DNA of 19,336 nucleotides from an uncultured Collinsella sp. (lineage in GTDB: Bacteria > Actinomycetota > Coriobacteriia > Coriobacteriales > Coriobacteriaceae): NCBI GenBank assembly GCA_900751695.1, contig CAADSS010000081.1:1-19336 (forward strand), written 5' to 3'. The translations under genes and the position numbers were made by a program. Of this stretch, positions 1 to 6,289 are shown one piece after another (the first letter of the stretch is position 1; the number at the start of each line of letters is the position of its first letter). The notes beneath the pieces are model-generated. The model was not told the DNA's origin and searched no databases. It was given only the letters and a program-made list of their open reading frames with translations.

Positions 1-500
1 TCGGCCGCGCCGCCCATGACGGTCAGCGCCTTGGTGGGGCACGCCGCCACACAATGCGGGCCGTCCGGATCGAAGGCGCACAGGTCGCACTTGACAGCGC
101 AGGTGTACTGGCCGGGAGCCCACGTAAGCAGGCTGCTCAGGGACTTAGGATACGAAGGCGTCGGGTCGCACATGCCTGCGACACCGGCGATAGACGTGCC
201 ATCGGGATGGATGGCTCCGAAGGGGCATGCGATGGCGCACAGCCTGCACCCGATGCACTCCTGCTCCTTGACGTGGATGCGATCGCCATCGTGCTCGATG
301 GCATTCACCGGGCAGACCTCGGCGCAGGGGGCACCCTCGCAATGGTGGCAGGCAAGGGCGGCCGAAATACCGCCGGTCTTCACGAGCGCCAGGCGCGGCG
401 TATCCTGAAGGCCCTGCATCCGGTGGGCGTCGGCACAGGCGGACTGGCATGTTCCGCAGCCGATGCACCTCTCCGGGTTGATGTCGATGAAGCGGTTCAT
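1..500 (-). CDS. 4Fe-4S ferredoxin subunit, HycB/HydN-like (3' end beyond window)
   Basis: Probable electron-transfer partner of the adjacent formate dehydrogenase, carrying electrons from formate through a chain of [4Fe-4S] clusters in the cytoplasm. The visible 166 codons hold four cysteine groups in the order typical of HycB/HydN/DmsB-type proteins: CIGCGTCQSAC near residue 12, CHHCEGAPCAEVCP near 50, CIGCRLCAIACP near 80, and CDLCAFDPDGPHCVAACP near 130, enough for four clusters. The ATG at 498-500 follows a GGAAG ribosome site, and the protein starts MNRFIDINPERCIGCG. It lies 78 bp behind fdhF on the same strand, separated by a strong hairpin, and is clearly a paralogue of the ferredoxin at 2878-3396. 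No twin-arginine signal is seen, which favours a cytoplasmic enzyme. The C-terminus runs off the window. The family call is confident; the exact redox partner is inferred. Confidence 0.9.
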   Translation of the reverse strand, partial: MNRFIDINPERCIGCGTCQSACADAHRMQGLQDTPRLALVKTGGISAALACHHCEGAPCAEVCPVNAIEHDGDRIHVKEQECIGCRLCAIACPFGAIHPDGTSIAGVAGMCDPTPSYPKSLSSLLTWAPGQYTCAVKCDLCAFDPDGPHCVAACPTKALTVMGGAA

Positions 501-522
501 CCCCACTTCCTTTCAAAATAAC

Positions 523-557
523 GGGCCGGGCTCCCGAACGTACGGGACGCCCGGCCC
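523..557 (-). promoter_or_regulatory. GC-rich intergenic hairpin between fdhF and the downstream ferredoxin
   Basis: A 9-bp stem (GGGCCGGGC at 523-531 with GCCCGGCCC at 549-557) continues inward with TCCCG/CGGGA and closes on a 6-nt loop. On the minus strand it is followed by GTTATTTTG, a poor U-tract. It may be a partial terminator or an mRNA-stability element that lowers expression of the second ferredoxin relative to fdhF. Confidence 0.6.
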
Positions 558-578
558 AAATAGCCAACGAGAACGGGA

Positions 579-2801
579 CTACACGATTTGGTTCACGTGC
601 GTCTCGTCGTCGAACTTGGCGGCGCCAGGCTCAACGTCCTGGGGAGCGGCGGCGTCCACCAGAGCCTGCTTGAGCTCGGTGTACTGACGCTCGACCTCGC
701 CCTCAGCCCAGACCTGGTCGGCGATAGCGTCGACCTGGCAGGCGGAGAACTTGTCCTCGGGCGTGTGCGAGACCGGGTCGACCTTGTGAATGGTCAGCTC
801 GTTGCACTTGCCGATCCACCACTGGTAGGTCATGTAGACCGTGCCCTTGTTGATGCGATCGCTCACGTCGGCGCGGCTGTATACCTGGCCGCGGCGGCTG
901 TGAATCGAGACGATGTCGCCGCTCTTGATGCCGCGCGCCTGGGCGTCCGCGGGATTCATGCGGACAAAGCCGGGCTCATCGGCGAGCAGCGCCAGCGTCT
1001 TGCAGTTGCCGGTCATCGAGCGGCAGCTGTAGTGGCCGACCTCGCGGACGGTGCACAGGATGAGCGGGTACTCATCGTCGGGAAGCTCGGAGGGCGCCTC
1101 CCAGTCGTGCGCCATCAGGTTGGCGCGGCCGTCCTTGGTGGTGAACTTGCCACCAGCGAACATGTCGGGCGTACCGTGGTCGTTCACATCGGTGCTCTTG
1201 ACCGGCCACTGGGCGTAACCGCCCTCGGGAGCCATCTTCTCGTAGGTCGCGCCCACAAAGTTGGGGCACAGGCTAATGCACTCGTTCCAGATCTGCTCGG
1301 TGTTGTCATAGTGCATGGGGTAGCCCATACGCGTGGACAGGTCCGCGAAGATCTCCCAGTCGTGACGGCACTCGCCCTTGGGCGGAACGGCCGCGTCAAA
1401 GTGCTGGAAGCTACGGTCGGATGCGGTAAAGACACCCTCGTGCTCGCCCCAAGAGGTAGCGGGCAGGATGACGTCGGCGAGCATGGTCGTCTGCGTCATA
1501 AAGATGTCCTGGCAAATGAACAGATCCAGCTCGGAGAGCGTCTTGCGCATTCCGGCCGAATCGGGCTCGGTCTGTACCGGGTCCTCGCCGTAGTTGTAGA
1601 AGCAGTGCACCTTGCCCTCGTCGACCAGGTGGCCCAGGTCGGTGAGCTTGTAGCCCTCCTCGAGCGGGAGCTTTTCCTCGGGCACGCCCCAAGCCTTGGC
1701 AAACTTGGCACGCACTGCGGGGTCGGTGACCTTCTGGTAGCCAGGGTACAGGTTGGGCAGCATGCCCATATCGCAGGAGCCCTGGACGTTGTTCTGACCG
1801 CGCACGGGCGCGAGGCCGGAATTGGGTTTGCCGATCTGGCCGGCAACGCAGGCGATGGAGGCGATGGTGTGCACCGTCTTCAGGTTCTGCTTCTGCTGGC
1901 ATACGCCCATGCCCCAGCCAATGATGGCAGAGGGCTTCGCCGTGGCGTACATCTCGGCAGCTTGGTGGATCAACGCGGGCTCGACACCCGTGATGTCCTG
2001 TACGGATTCGGGAGTGTAGTTCTTGATGGTCTCCCACCACTCGTCAAAGCCGTTCGTGTGCTCGGCGACGAATTCCTTGTCGTAGAGGCCATCGTTGACC
2101 AAGCAGTTGGCAAAGGCGTTGAGGAACGCGACGTTGCAACCGTTCTTGATCGGAAGGTAGAGATCGGCGATACGCGCGGTTTCGATATGGCGCGGGTCGG
2201 CGACGATGATCTTGCAACCCTTTTCTTTGGCTCGCACGATACGCCTTGCGACGATGGGGTGCGAATCGGCAGGGTTATAGCCGAAGAGGAAAATGCAGCC
2301 CGCATCCTCCATACCGGGGATGGAGCATGACATACAACCTGAACCAACCGTGTCCATCAGACCGAGGACAGTAGGGCCGTGTCAAGTACGGGCGCAGTTG
2401 TCCACGCTGTGGGTGCCGATGCACGCACGCGTAAACTTCTGCATGACGTAGTTCGCCTCATTGCCGCCGCCTCGCGAAGAGCCGGTGGTCATGACAGCGT
2501 TAGGACCATATTCGTCAATTATGGCCTGCATCTTAGATGCGGTGAAATCCAGTGCCTCGTCCCAGCTTACGCGCTCAAGATCCGCGCCCTTGGTGCGGCG
2601 GATCATCGGGTGCAGTACGCGAGGAGTCAAGATCTTGGTGTCGTTGATGAAGTCGTAGCCGCTCATGCCCTTAAGGCACAGCTCGCTCTGGTTGGTGATG
2701 CCGTTGAGCGGTTCGGTGCCCACGACCTGGCCGTTTTGGACCAAGAGGTTAAACTGGCAACCGGCGCCGCAGTACGGGCAGATCACTTTATGCTTCTCCA
2801 T
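579..2801 (-). CDS. fdhF: Formate dehydrogenase catalytic subunit, selenocysteine-containing (FDH-H type)
   Basis: Oxidises formate to CO2 (or the reverse) at a Mo (or W) bis-MGD centre with a selenocysteine ligand. The gene reads as 740 residues if the in-frame TGA at 2382-2384 is decoded as Sec. That places Sec at residue 140, the same position as in E. coli FdhF, in the context NCART-U-HGP. The N-terminal [4Fe-4S] site is C8, C11, C15 and C42, followed by K44, again matching FDH-H. Downstream are molybdopterin oxidoreductase motifs (GWGMG, PVRGQNNVQG, the YGEDP region, GEHEGVFTASDR) and the C-terminal cofactor-binding domain (GHYSCRSMTGN). The start ATG at 2799-2801 has a GGAGGG site 4 nt upstream. 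There is no signal peptide or membrane segment. Two ferredoxin genes flank it on the same strand, so it probably passes electrons to ferredoxin-type carriers. An automated caller would split it at the TGA. Confidence 0.97.
2351..2370 (-). promoter_or_regulatory. SECIS element of fdhF
   Basis: Directly after the Sec TGA (2382-2384) come 11 nt and then a hairpin with stem TGTCC/GGACA and loop TCGGTCTGAT. The loop carries the GGTCT motif that SelB recognises in E. coli fdhF mRNA, and the 11-nt spacing equals that of E. coli fdhF. It lies inside the coding sequence and directs UGA to be read as selenocysteine. Confidence 0.93.
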
Positions 2802-2824
2802 GACACCCTCCTTCCTTTCTCTGC

Positions 2825-2840
2825 TACCGATTAATCGGTA
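2825..2840. promoter_or_regulatory. 16-bp perfect palindrome upstream of fdhF
   Basis: TACCGATTAATCGGTA is fully self-complementary and sits in the 76-bp gap between the first ferredoxin and fdhF, about 25 bp before the fdhF start. It could be an operator for a dimeric regulator or a small mRNA hairpin. It does not match the FNR or CRP consensus. The function is unknown. Confidence 0.45.
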
Positions 2841-2877
2841 CGTATTTGACAATCGTTGGGCCTGTATGGCCGCCCGG

Positions 2878-3396
2878 CTACGCCTCGTTTTCGATGGTGG
2901 CGCGGGCACGCTCGGCAGTCAGTTCTGCCAGGCGCTCCTCGTCTACCAAGGTGAGGCCCTTGGTCGGGCACGCCTCGGCACACGCCGGACCGCCGGGACG
3001 GTCCACGCACAGGTCGCACTTGAGCACGAAGCTCTTGGTCTGCGAACCCACGCGCACGTCGCCCATCAAGACGGGGACCTGCGTGGTCGCCACACTCACG
3101 GCGCCAAAGGGGCAGGCCATGACGCAGCTCTTGCAGCCGATGCAGTTGTCCTCGTTGACGCCGATGCGATGGTTCTTTGGATCAAAGAACAAGGCACCCG
3201 TGGGGCAGGCCTTGGCGCACGGAGCGTCCTCGCAGTGGTGACATGCCACCGGCGCGGAAATCTCGTAGGTGCGCGTTACGCGCAAGCGAGGTGCGGCGAT
3301 GTTGCCGGGAATATCGTGTGCCTCGATGCACGCCGCCATACAGGTTTGGCACCCAATGCAGCGTGAAGAATCAGCCACGACTCGTTTATTGCCCAT
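2878..3396 (-). CDS. 4Fe-4S ferredoxin subunit, HydN/HycB-like
   Basis: A 172-residue polyferredoxin likely to shuttle electrons from the FdhF active site. It has four cysteine groups: CIGCQTCMAAC, CHHCEDAPCAKACP, CIGCKSCVMACPFG, and CDLCVDRPGGPACAEACP, which together ligate four [4Fe-4S] clusters. The start is the ATG at 3394-3396 (MGNKRVVADSS), chosen because GGAGGGAG lies 8 nt upstream. An in-frame GTG further upstream (3504) would add 36 low-complexity residues with no homology and is not preferred. The gene is first in the formate dehydrogenase operon, 76 bp ahead of fdhF, and is a close paralogue of the ferredoxin at 1-500. Having two such subunits around one FdhF suggests a branched or two-step electron path. 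No signal peptide or membrane helix is visible. Confidence 0.93.
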   Translation of the reverse strand: MGNKRVVADSSRCIGCQTCMAACIEAHDIPGNIAAPRLRVTRTYEISAPVACHHCEDAPCAKACPTGALFFDPKNHRIGVNEDNCIGCKSCVMACPFGAVSVATTQVPVLMGDVRVGSQTKSFVLKCDLCVDRPGGPACAEACPTKGLTLVDEERLAELTAERARATIENEA

Positions 3397-3420
3397 GTTG
3401 TTCACTCCCTCCTGAATCCC

Positions 3421-3475
3421 ATGCCGGAGAGACCCTGCCGACGTTGCCCCGGACCGCCCGTGGTCCGGCATCGGC
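3421..3475 (-). promoter_or_regulatory. Leader with two mutually exclusive hairpins ahead of the FDH operon
   Basis: CCGGACC (3449-3455) pairs with GGTCCGG (3462-3468) over a 6-nt loop, extended by GCCGA (3437-3441) with TCGGC (3471-3475). A competing pair, ATGCCGG (3421-3427) with CCGGCAT (3465-3471), uses some of the same bases. The second pairing ends about 18 bp before the ribosome site of the first ferredoxin. This could be a regulatory switch, but in GC-rich DNA it may be chance. I could not match it to the molybdenum-cofactor riboswitch. Confidence 0.35.
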
Positions 3476-3548
3476 GTATCGAGTGCATGCGGCGAAACAG
3501 GCACTTCGATAGAATTCCTCCAACGATATACAGGTTAAATATACGCAG

Positions 3549-3600
3549 TTGCAGGGGGCAAACTTGAGCATAGGCCCTGCAATACGGGTGTATTGCAGGG
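3549..3600. repeat. Three TTGCAGGG units in alternating orientation
   Basis: TTGCAGGG occurs at 3549-3556 and 3593-3600, and its complement CCCTGCAA at 3575-3582. The last two extend to an 11-bp perfect stem (3575-3585 with 3590-3600) over a GGGT loop, while the first two can form an 8-bp stem. The middle unit can therefore pair with either neighbour. They lie in the non-coding stretch between the FDH operon and the divergent toxin-antitoxin pair and may be operators or an RNA switch. Apart from these and the neighbouring entries, I see no gene in 3397-3824. Confidence 0.5.
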
Positions 3601-3764
3601 GTTTTGGCAGGTTGGAACTATTCTCGGATAGCTATAAAGGTGAGTGTATTACATGCGTACGCCCAAGAAAGATTTCACGCTCGTTTCTGGTGAATGTAGT
3701 ACGTTTGTAATGTTGTTCACACTCGATTACTCTAGTGCAATAAAGTAGTGGTTTTAAGATTGAC

Positions 3765-3770
3765 TATAAT
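3765..3770 (+). promoter_or_regulatory. -10 box (TATAAT) for the toxin-antitoxin operon
   Basis: A perfect TATAAT lies 54 nt before the antitoxin ATG, inside the AT-rich run at 3740-3785. No good -35 box lies 16-18 nt upstream, so the promoter may need an activator or be weak. Confidence 0.45.
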
Positions 3771-3824
3771 AGCCAATACTGTATTTGACCATTCATATTG
3801 CACGCTCATTAAGGGAGGCCAGTG

Positions 3825-4148
3825 ATGTCATCGACGCAAAAACGAGCCATCCTGCAGGTGCGCATTCGCGAAGAGGACAAACAGCATGCCGAGCGCCTCT
3901 ATGACGCCATGGGGACATCGCTCGCCGAGGCTGTCCGTTTATTTGTCGCGCAAAGCATTTTGATGCGCAAGCTTCCCTTTCAGCCGGTCGCCGTGCGCTC
4001 AAAGGACGGCACCGCCGCCTATGGATCGCTCAAAGCATATGGTGACCCCAATCGCCGCGCCGAGGAGCGCAATGCCTGGATAGAGTACCTTGCTACAGAA
4101 AGCGACGATTCGATTTTGGGTCCCGAGGAAGTAGATATCCATGAGTAG
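3825..4148 (+). CDS. RelB/DinJ-family antitoxin
   Basis: A 107-residue protein whose N-terminal half resembles RelB/DinJ ribbon-helix-helix antitoxins: a short basic strand (KRAILQVRIREEDKQHAERLY), then a helix DAMGTSLAEAVRLFVAQSI. Such proteins dimerise to bind operator DNA and neutralise a toxin with their C-terminal tail, here the acidic end ESDDSILGPEEVDIHE. The ATG at 3825 has GGGAGG 7 nt upstream; the GTG at 3822 is an alternative. Its last 8 bp overlap the start of the PIN-domain gene, the usual antitoxin-first order, so the two are translationally coupled. RelB/DinJ antitoxins usually partner RelE/YafQ toxins, and pairing with a PIN protein is less common. It is one of only two genes on the plus strand, pointing to an independently acquired module. 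Confidence 0.8.
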   Translation: MSSTQKRAILQVRIREEDKQHAERLYDAMGTSLAEAVRLFVAQSILMRKLPFQPVAVRSKDGTAAYGSLKAYGDPNRRAEERNAWIEYLATESDDSILGPEEVDIHE

Positions 4149-4596
4149 CACCATCATCGACGAGACCGTCATCCTACGCTACCTGCTTGACGACGACGAG
4201 GTTCTGTCACCGCGCGCCGCCAAGGTCATCGTCACGCGCACCGCTCGTGTCTACCCCGAGATCATCACGCGCGTCGTGGTCACGCTGCGCGACGTCTATA
4301 AGGTTCCACGCGTTGAGATTGCTTCGGCCATGAAAAGGCTGCTCGATGACGTCATGGTCGACGAGCCCACCGTTGTCGCCCTTGCCGTCAAACTCTTTGG
4401 CAAGACCCATATGGACTTTTCCGACTGCCTCCTCGCAGCCCGAACCGCCATCTACAACGATGATGTCGTGAGCTTTGGCAAGCCCATCATCCAAGGCATG
4501 ATCGATTACCGCCGCAAGCGCCAAACCGCTGCCGAAACCCGCAGTCGCAGCACCGACGCCACTATCGACAAGCTCCGCCACCACCCCCGCAGCTAA
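4141..4596 (+). CDS. PIN-domain toxin (putative ribonuclease)
   Basis: A 151-residue protein with a PIN-like pattern: IIDETVILRYLLDDD at the N-terminus with D7, E40 in YPEIITRVV, then HMDFSDCLLAARTA with D92 and D95. PIN toxins use three or four such acidic residues to bind metal and cut RNA. The final conserved acid, normally in a TFD or TFDKDF motif, is replaced by SFGKPI at 111-116, so one usual metal ligand seems absent. The C-terminal 30 residues are basic (RRKRQ and a His-rich end) and lie beyond the normal fold. The ATG at 4141 overlaps the antitoxin stop. A perfect 22-bp hairpin 14 bp after the stop may terminate the transcript. The family call is fairly firm; activity is uncertain. 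Confidence 0.78.
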   Translation: MSSTIIDETVILRYLLDDDEVLSPRAAKVIVTRTARVYPEIITRVVVTLRDVYKVPRVEIASAMKRLLDDVMVDEPTVVALAVKLFGKTHMDFSDCLLAARTAIYNDDVVSFGKPIIQGMIDYRRKRQTAAETRSRSTDATIDKLRHHPRS

Positions 4597-4609
4597 CCCC
4601 ATCCCCACC

Positions 4610-4680
4610 TAAGTTGCGGTGAAATACGGACGGTTTTTTCTGGTTAAACCGCAAAACAGTCCGTATTTCACCGCAACTTA
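4610..4680. repeat. Dispersed hairpin repeat, copy 1
   Basis: Perfect 22-bp arms (4610-4631 and 4659-4680, core TTGCGGTGAAATACGGAC) enclose a 27-nt loop. A second copy with 20-bp arms and also a 27-nt loop is at 5894-5960, in the same orientation. The loops differ but share the end AAAACA. This copy lies between the convergent ends of the PIN gene and the AbiEi-like gene, so it may serve as a two-way terminator. It may also be a small non-autonomous mobile repeat. Confidence 0.85.
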
Positions 4681-4706
4681 TTGAAGGTGGACCGCGAACG
4701 ATTTCG

Positions 4707-5708
4707 CTATCGGGATTCGGCGTAGGGTTTTGTTGTCGGAATGCCGTAGCCGCGCATCATGGCACCGAACGATTCTACGTCATAGGTGTCCGAGAGTTTG
4801 AAATGAATGACGTTGTGGCCCATGGCGCGAAGGTTCGCGTCGCGCATGAGGGCCGCTCGATACGTTTTTGCCGCCGCCTGCTCTGGATCATTTTGAGCTT
4901 CGTCTTCAAACTTGCCTAGCCCATGCAGCTCTGCCAGCGTCCATGAGCCGCCTGGCATCTGCCAGCCATAATCTGCTAGATAATAGCCAGCGTTTCCCGG
5001 TCGCGTTATCTCAACTTGAAGCTCGGGCGCGGCAACCCCAGCGAGAATCATCGCTGCTCTCGCCTCAGACTCGCCGCCATTGTCTGACCTGCCGTCCATA
5101 TACTCAAAAACGTCAAAAGCACGCGCGATGCCATGCAACCCTCGGCAATTTGCCTGCGCGTATGCTCGCAGTTCTTCGCGTTCGACATCGTACTCACGGG
5201 CCAAGCCATCGACATAGCCCAGCGCATAGCGAAAGGCGCTCGTTCGAGCGATATCAACAACCGTTCGACACGGATCCGTCAGTGTAAACAGACCTAGCCG
5301 CCACACTTCGCCCGCCCGCCAGCGCTTGTATTCAACGAACTCATACGTATCACGCCTTGTAGACCGTGGCAGCAGTACTTGCACTTTATCCAGAAGCGTA
5401 TACGCCGAGCCGATGCCGTAGAGCAGCGCTGCCGTCGATCCGCAAAACACAGCATCCGGTTCAACGACCGCAATAGCGGATGCCAGCTGAAAGATGCGAT
5501 CTTCAACCCCAAGATTATTCCAATAGACCGGATCCGCATACACATGGTTGTAAAGACGAAGCATGAGCTCTTCCTGCATAAGCTCGCGCGCACGGCGTTC
5601 ATCCCAAGGATCAATTGTTATAAGCAGCTGTCCATCTTGATGAATTCCAACGGCCGAGAATAGCATTCTTGCATATGACTGCGGAAAATGTTTGCCTTTA
5701 TCGAGCAT
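4707..5708 (-). CDS. AbiEi/DUF559-like protein with Vsr-like nuclease-fold C-terminus
   Basis: I do not recognise a named gene. The layout resembles a large actinobacterial family annotated as type IV antitoxin AbiEi-domain or DUF559 proteins. The middle section runs PDAVFCGSTAALLYGI to FTLTDPCRTVVDIAR and resembles the SAALLWGL and TxxxRTVVDLAR segments of that family. The C-terminal third starts NGGESEARAAMILAG and carries LADYGW and LAELHG, where the D and E fit the active-site acids of a Vsr-like fold. It ends with the usual RDANLRAMGHNVIHFKLSD. The start at 5708 (MLDKGKHFPQ, 333 residues) has GGGG 6 nt upstream; in-frame ATGs at 5720 and 5726 lack a ribosome site. No AbiEii toxin is adjacent, so an antitoxin role is doubtful. 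It is flanked by two copies of the same hairpin repeat. Confidence 0.6.
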   Translation of the reverse strand: MLDKGKHFPQSYARMLFSAVGIHQDGQLLITIDPWDERRARELMQEELMLRLYNHVYADPVYWNNLGVEDRIFQLASAIAVVEPDAVFCGSTAALLYGIGSAYTLLDKVQVLLPRSTRRDTYEFVEYKRWRAGEVWRLGLFTLTDPCRTVVDIARTSAFRYALGYVDGLAREYDVEREELRAYAQANCRGLHGIARAFDVFEYMDGRSDNGGESEARAAMILAGVAAPELQVEITRPGNAGYYLADYGWQMPGGSWTLAELHGLGKFEDEAQNDPEQAAAKTYRAALMRDANLRAMGHNVIHFKLSDTYDVESFGAMMRGYGIPTTKPYAESR

Positions 5709-5893
5709 GGCCAACCCCATAACCATCACGGCGGAGAGAATACCATTACGCTATCGCATGCTTCCGTCCGCAGGCCTTGCCAAAAGCTGACCAAAAGCTT
5801 GACGCCGCAGGTCAGAGCTTCAAAAAATAATTCCACTCTCGGTAGACGGTCGCTACGACCCTCCCAACGGCATCAAAATCCAACCTTACAAAT

Positions 5894-5960
5894 AGTTGCG
5901 GTGAAATACGGACTACATGGGCCATAAAAGCCGGAAAACAGTCCGTATTTCACCGCAACT
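5894..5960. repeat. Dispersed hairpin repeat, copy 2
   Basis: Arms of 20 bp (5894-5913 and 5941-5960) match copy 1 at 4610-4680 base for base over the shared length, again around a 27-nt loop. It stands 167 bp upstream of the 5' end (5726) of the AbiEi-like gene. The rest of 5730-5993 shows no gene, only presumed upstream sequence of that gene. Confidence 0.85.
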
Positions 5961-5993
5961 TAGGAGGGGATGTGGGGTCCCCGGCATGTATAT

Positions 5994-6026
5994 GAAAACA
6001 GCTCTGGTCCCAAAAAGAATCAGAGC
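5994..6026 (-). terminator. Terminator of the tRNA operon
   Basis: Reading leftwards, GCTCTG/CAGAGC arms (6021-6026 and 6001-6006) are followed by TGTTTTC. It lies 16 bp past the CCA end of tRNA-Gly, a fitting place for an intrinsic terminator. The stem is short. Confidence 0.6.
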
Positions 6027-6041
6027 CATTCATCTATCTTA

Positions 6042-6115
6042 TGGAGCGGGCGACGGGAATCGAACCCGCGTCATCAGCTTGGAAGGCTGGGGTTCTACCA
6101 TTGAACTACGCCCGC
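6042..6115 (-). tRNA. tRNA-Gly (anticodon UCC)
   Basis: The acceptor arms GCGGGCG (6109-6115) and CGCCCGC (6046-6052) pair perfectly. The anticodon loop CTTCCAA gives UCC, and the T-arm is GGTTCGATTCC. The discriminator is T and CCA is encoded (6042-6044). It is the second gene of a two-tRNA transcript, 6 bp after tRNA-Pro. Confidence 0.95.
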
Positions 6116-6121
6116 AAGATA

Positions 6122-6198
6122 TGGTCGGGACGACAGGATTTGAACCTGCGACATCCTGCTCCCAAAGCAGGCGCGCTACCAAACTGCGCCACGTCCCG
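6122..6198 (-). tRNA. tRNA-Pro (anticodon UGG)
   Basis: The acceptor arms CGGGACG (6192-6198) and CGTCCCG (6126-6132) pair fully. The anticodon loop TTTGGGA gives UGG, the T-arm is GGTTCAAATCC, the discriminator is A, and CCA is encoded at 6122-6124. Confidence 0.95.
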
Positions 6199-6249
6199 AA
6201 GGTGTTGAGCAGCTAAGGTCTAAACCTTGCGTGTCCCAAAGCGAAGGAA

Positions 6250-6278
6250 ATTATAGGGGAGACTCCCCGCCTATGCAA
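6250..6278 (-). promoter_or_regulatory. Promoter of the tRNA operon
   Basis: On the minus strand, TTGCAT (6273-6278) and a perfect TATAAT (6250-6255) are separated by exactly 17 nt. The predicted transcription start is about 45 bp before tRNA-Pro. The spacer contains GGGGA-GTC-TCCCC, a small inverted repeat. Confidence 0.75.
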
Positions 6279-6289
6279 GCGACGATACC

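Noticed and set aside
588..2330. Long open frame on plus (580 codons) opposite fdhF
   Set aside because: A mirror of the GC-rich codon pattern of fdhF; its translation is low-complexity (V/L/G/R/H rich) without any family motif, and the opposite strand encodes a complete conserved enzyme.
579..2801. fdhF as a pseudogene broken by a nonsense codon
   Set aside because: The TGA is at the exact Sec140 position, with a SECIS hairpin at the canonical distance and no other lesion.
3421..3475. Molybdenum-cofactor riboswitch
   Set aside because: The location is suitable but I could not match the conserved core of the Moco RNA; kept only as an unclassified leader structure.
4610..5960. CRISPR array
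   Set aside because: Only two copies, palindromic and 1.2 kb apart with a gene between; no spacers or cas genes.
6042..6198. tRNA genes as an integration site for a mobile element
   Set aside because: I saw no duplicated tRNA 3' end nearby and no integrase or phage gene.
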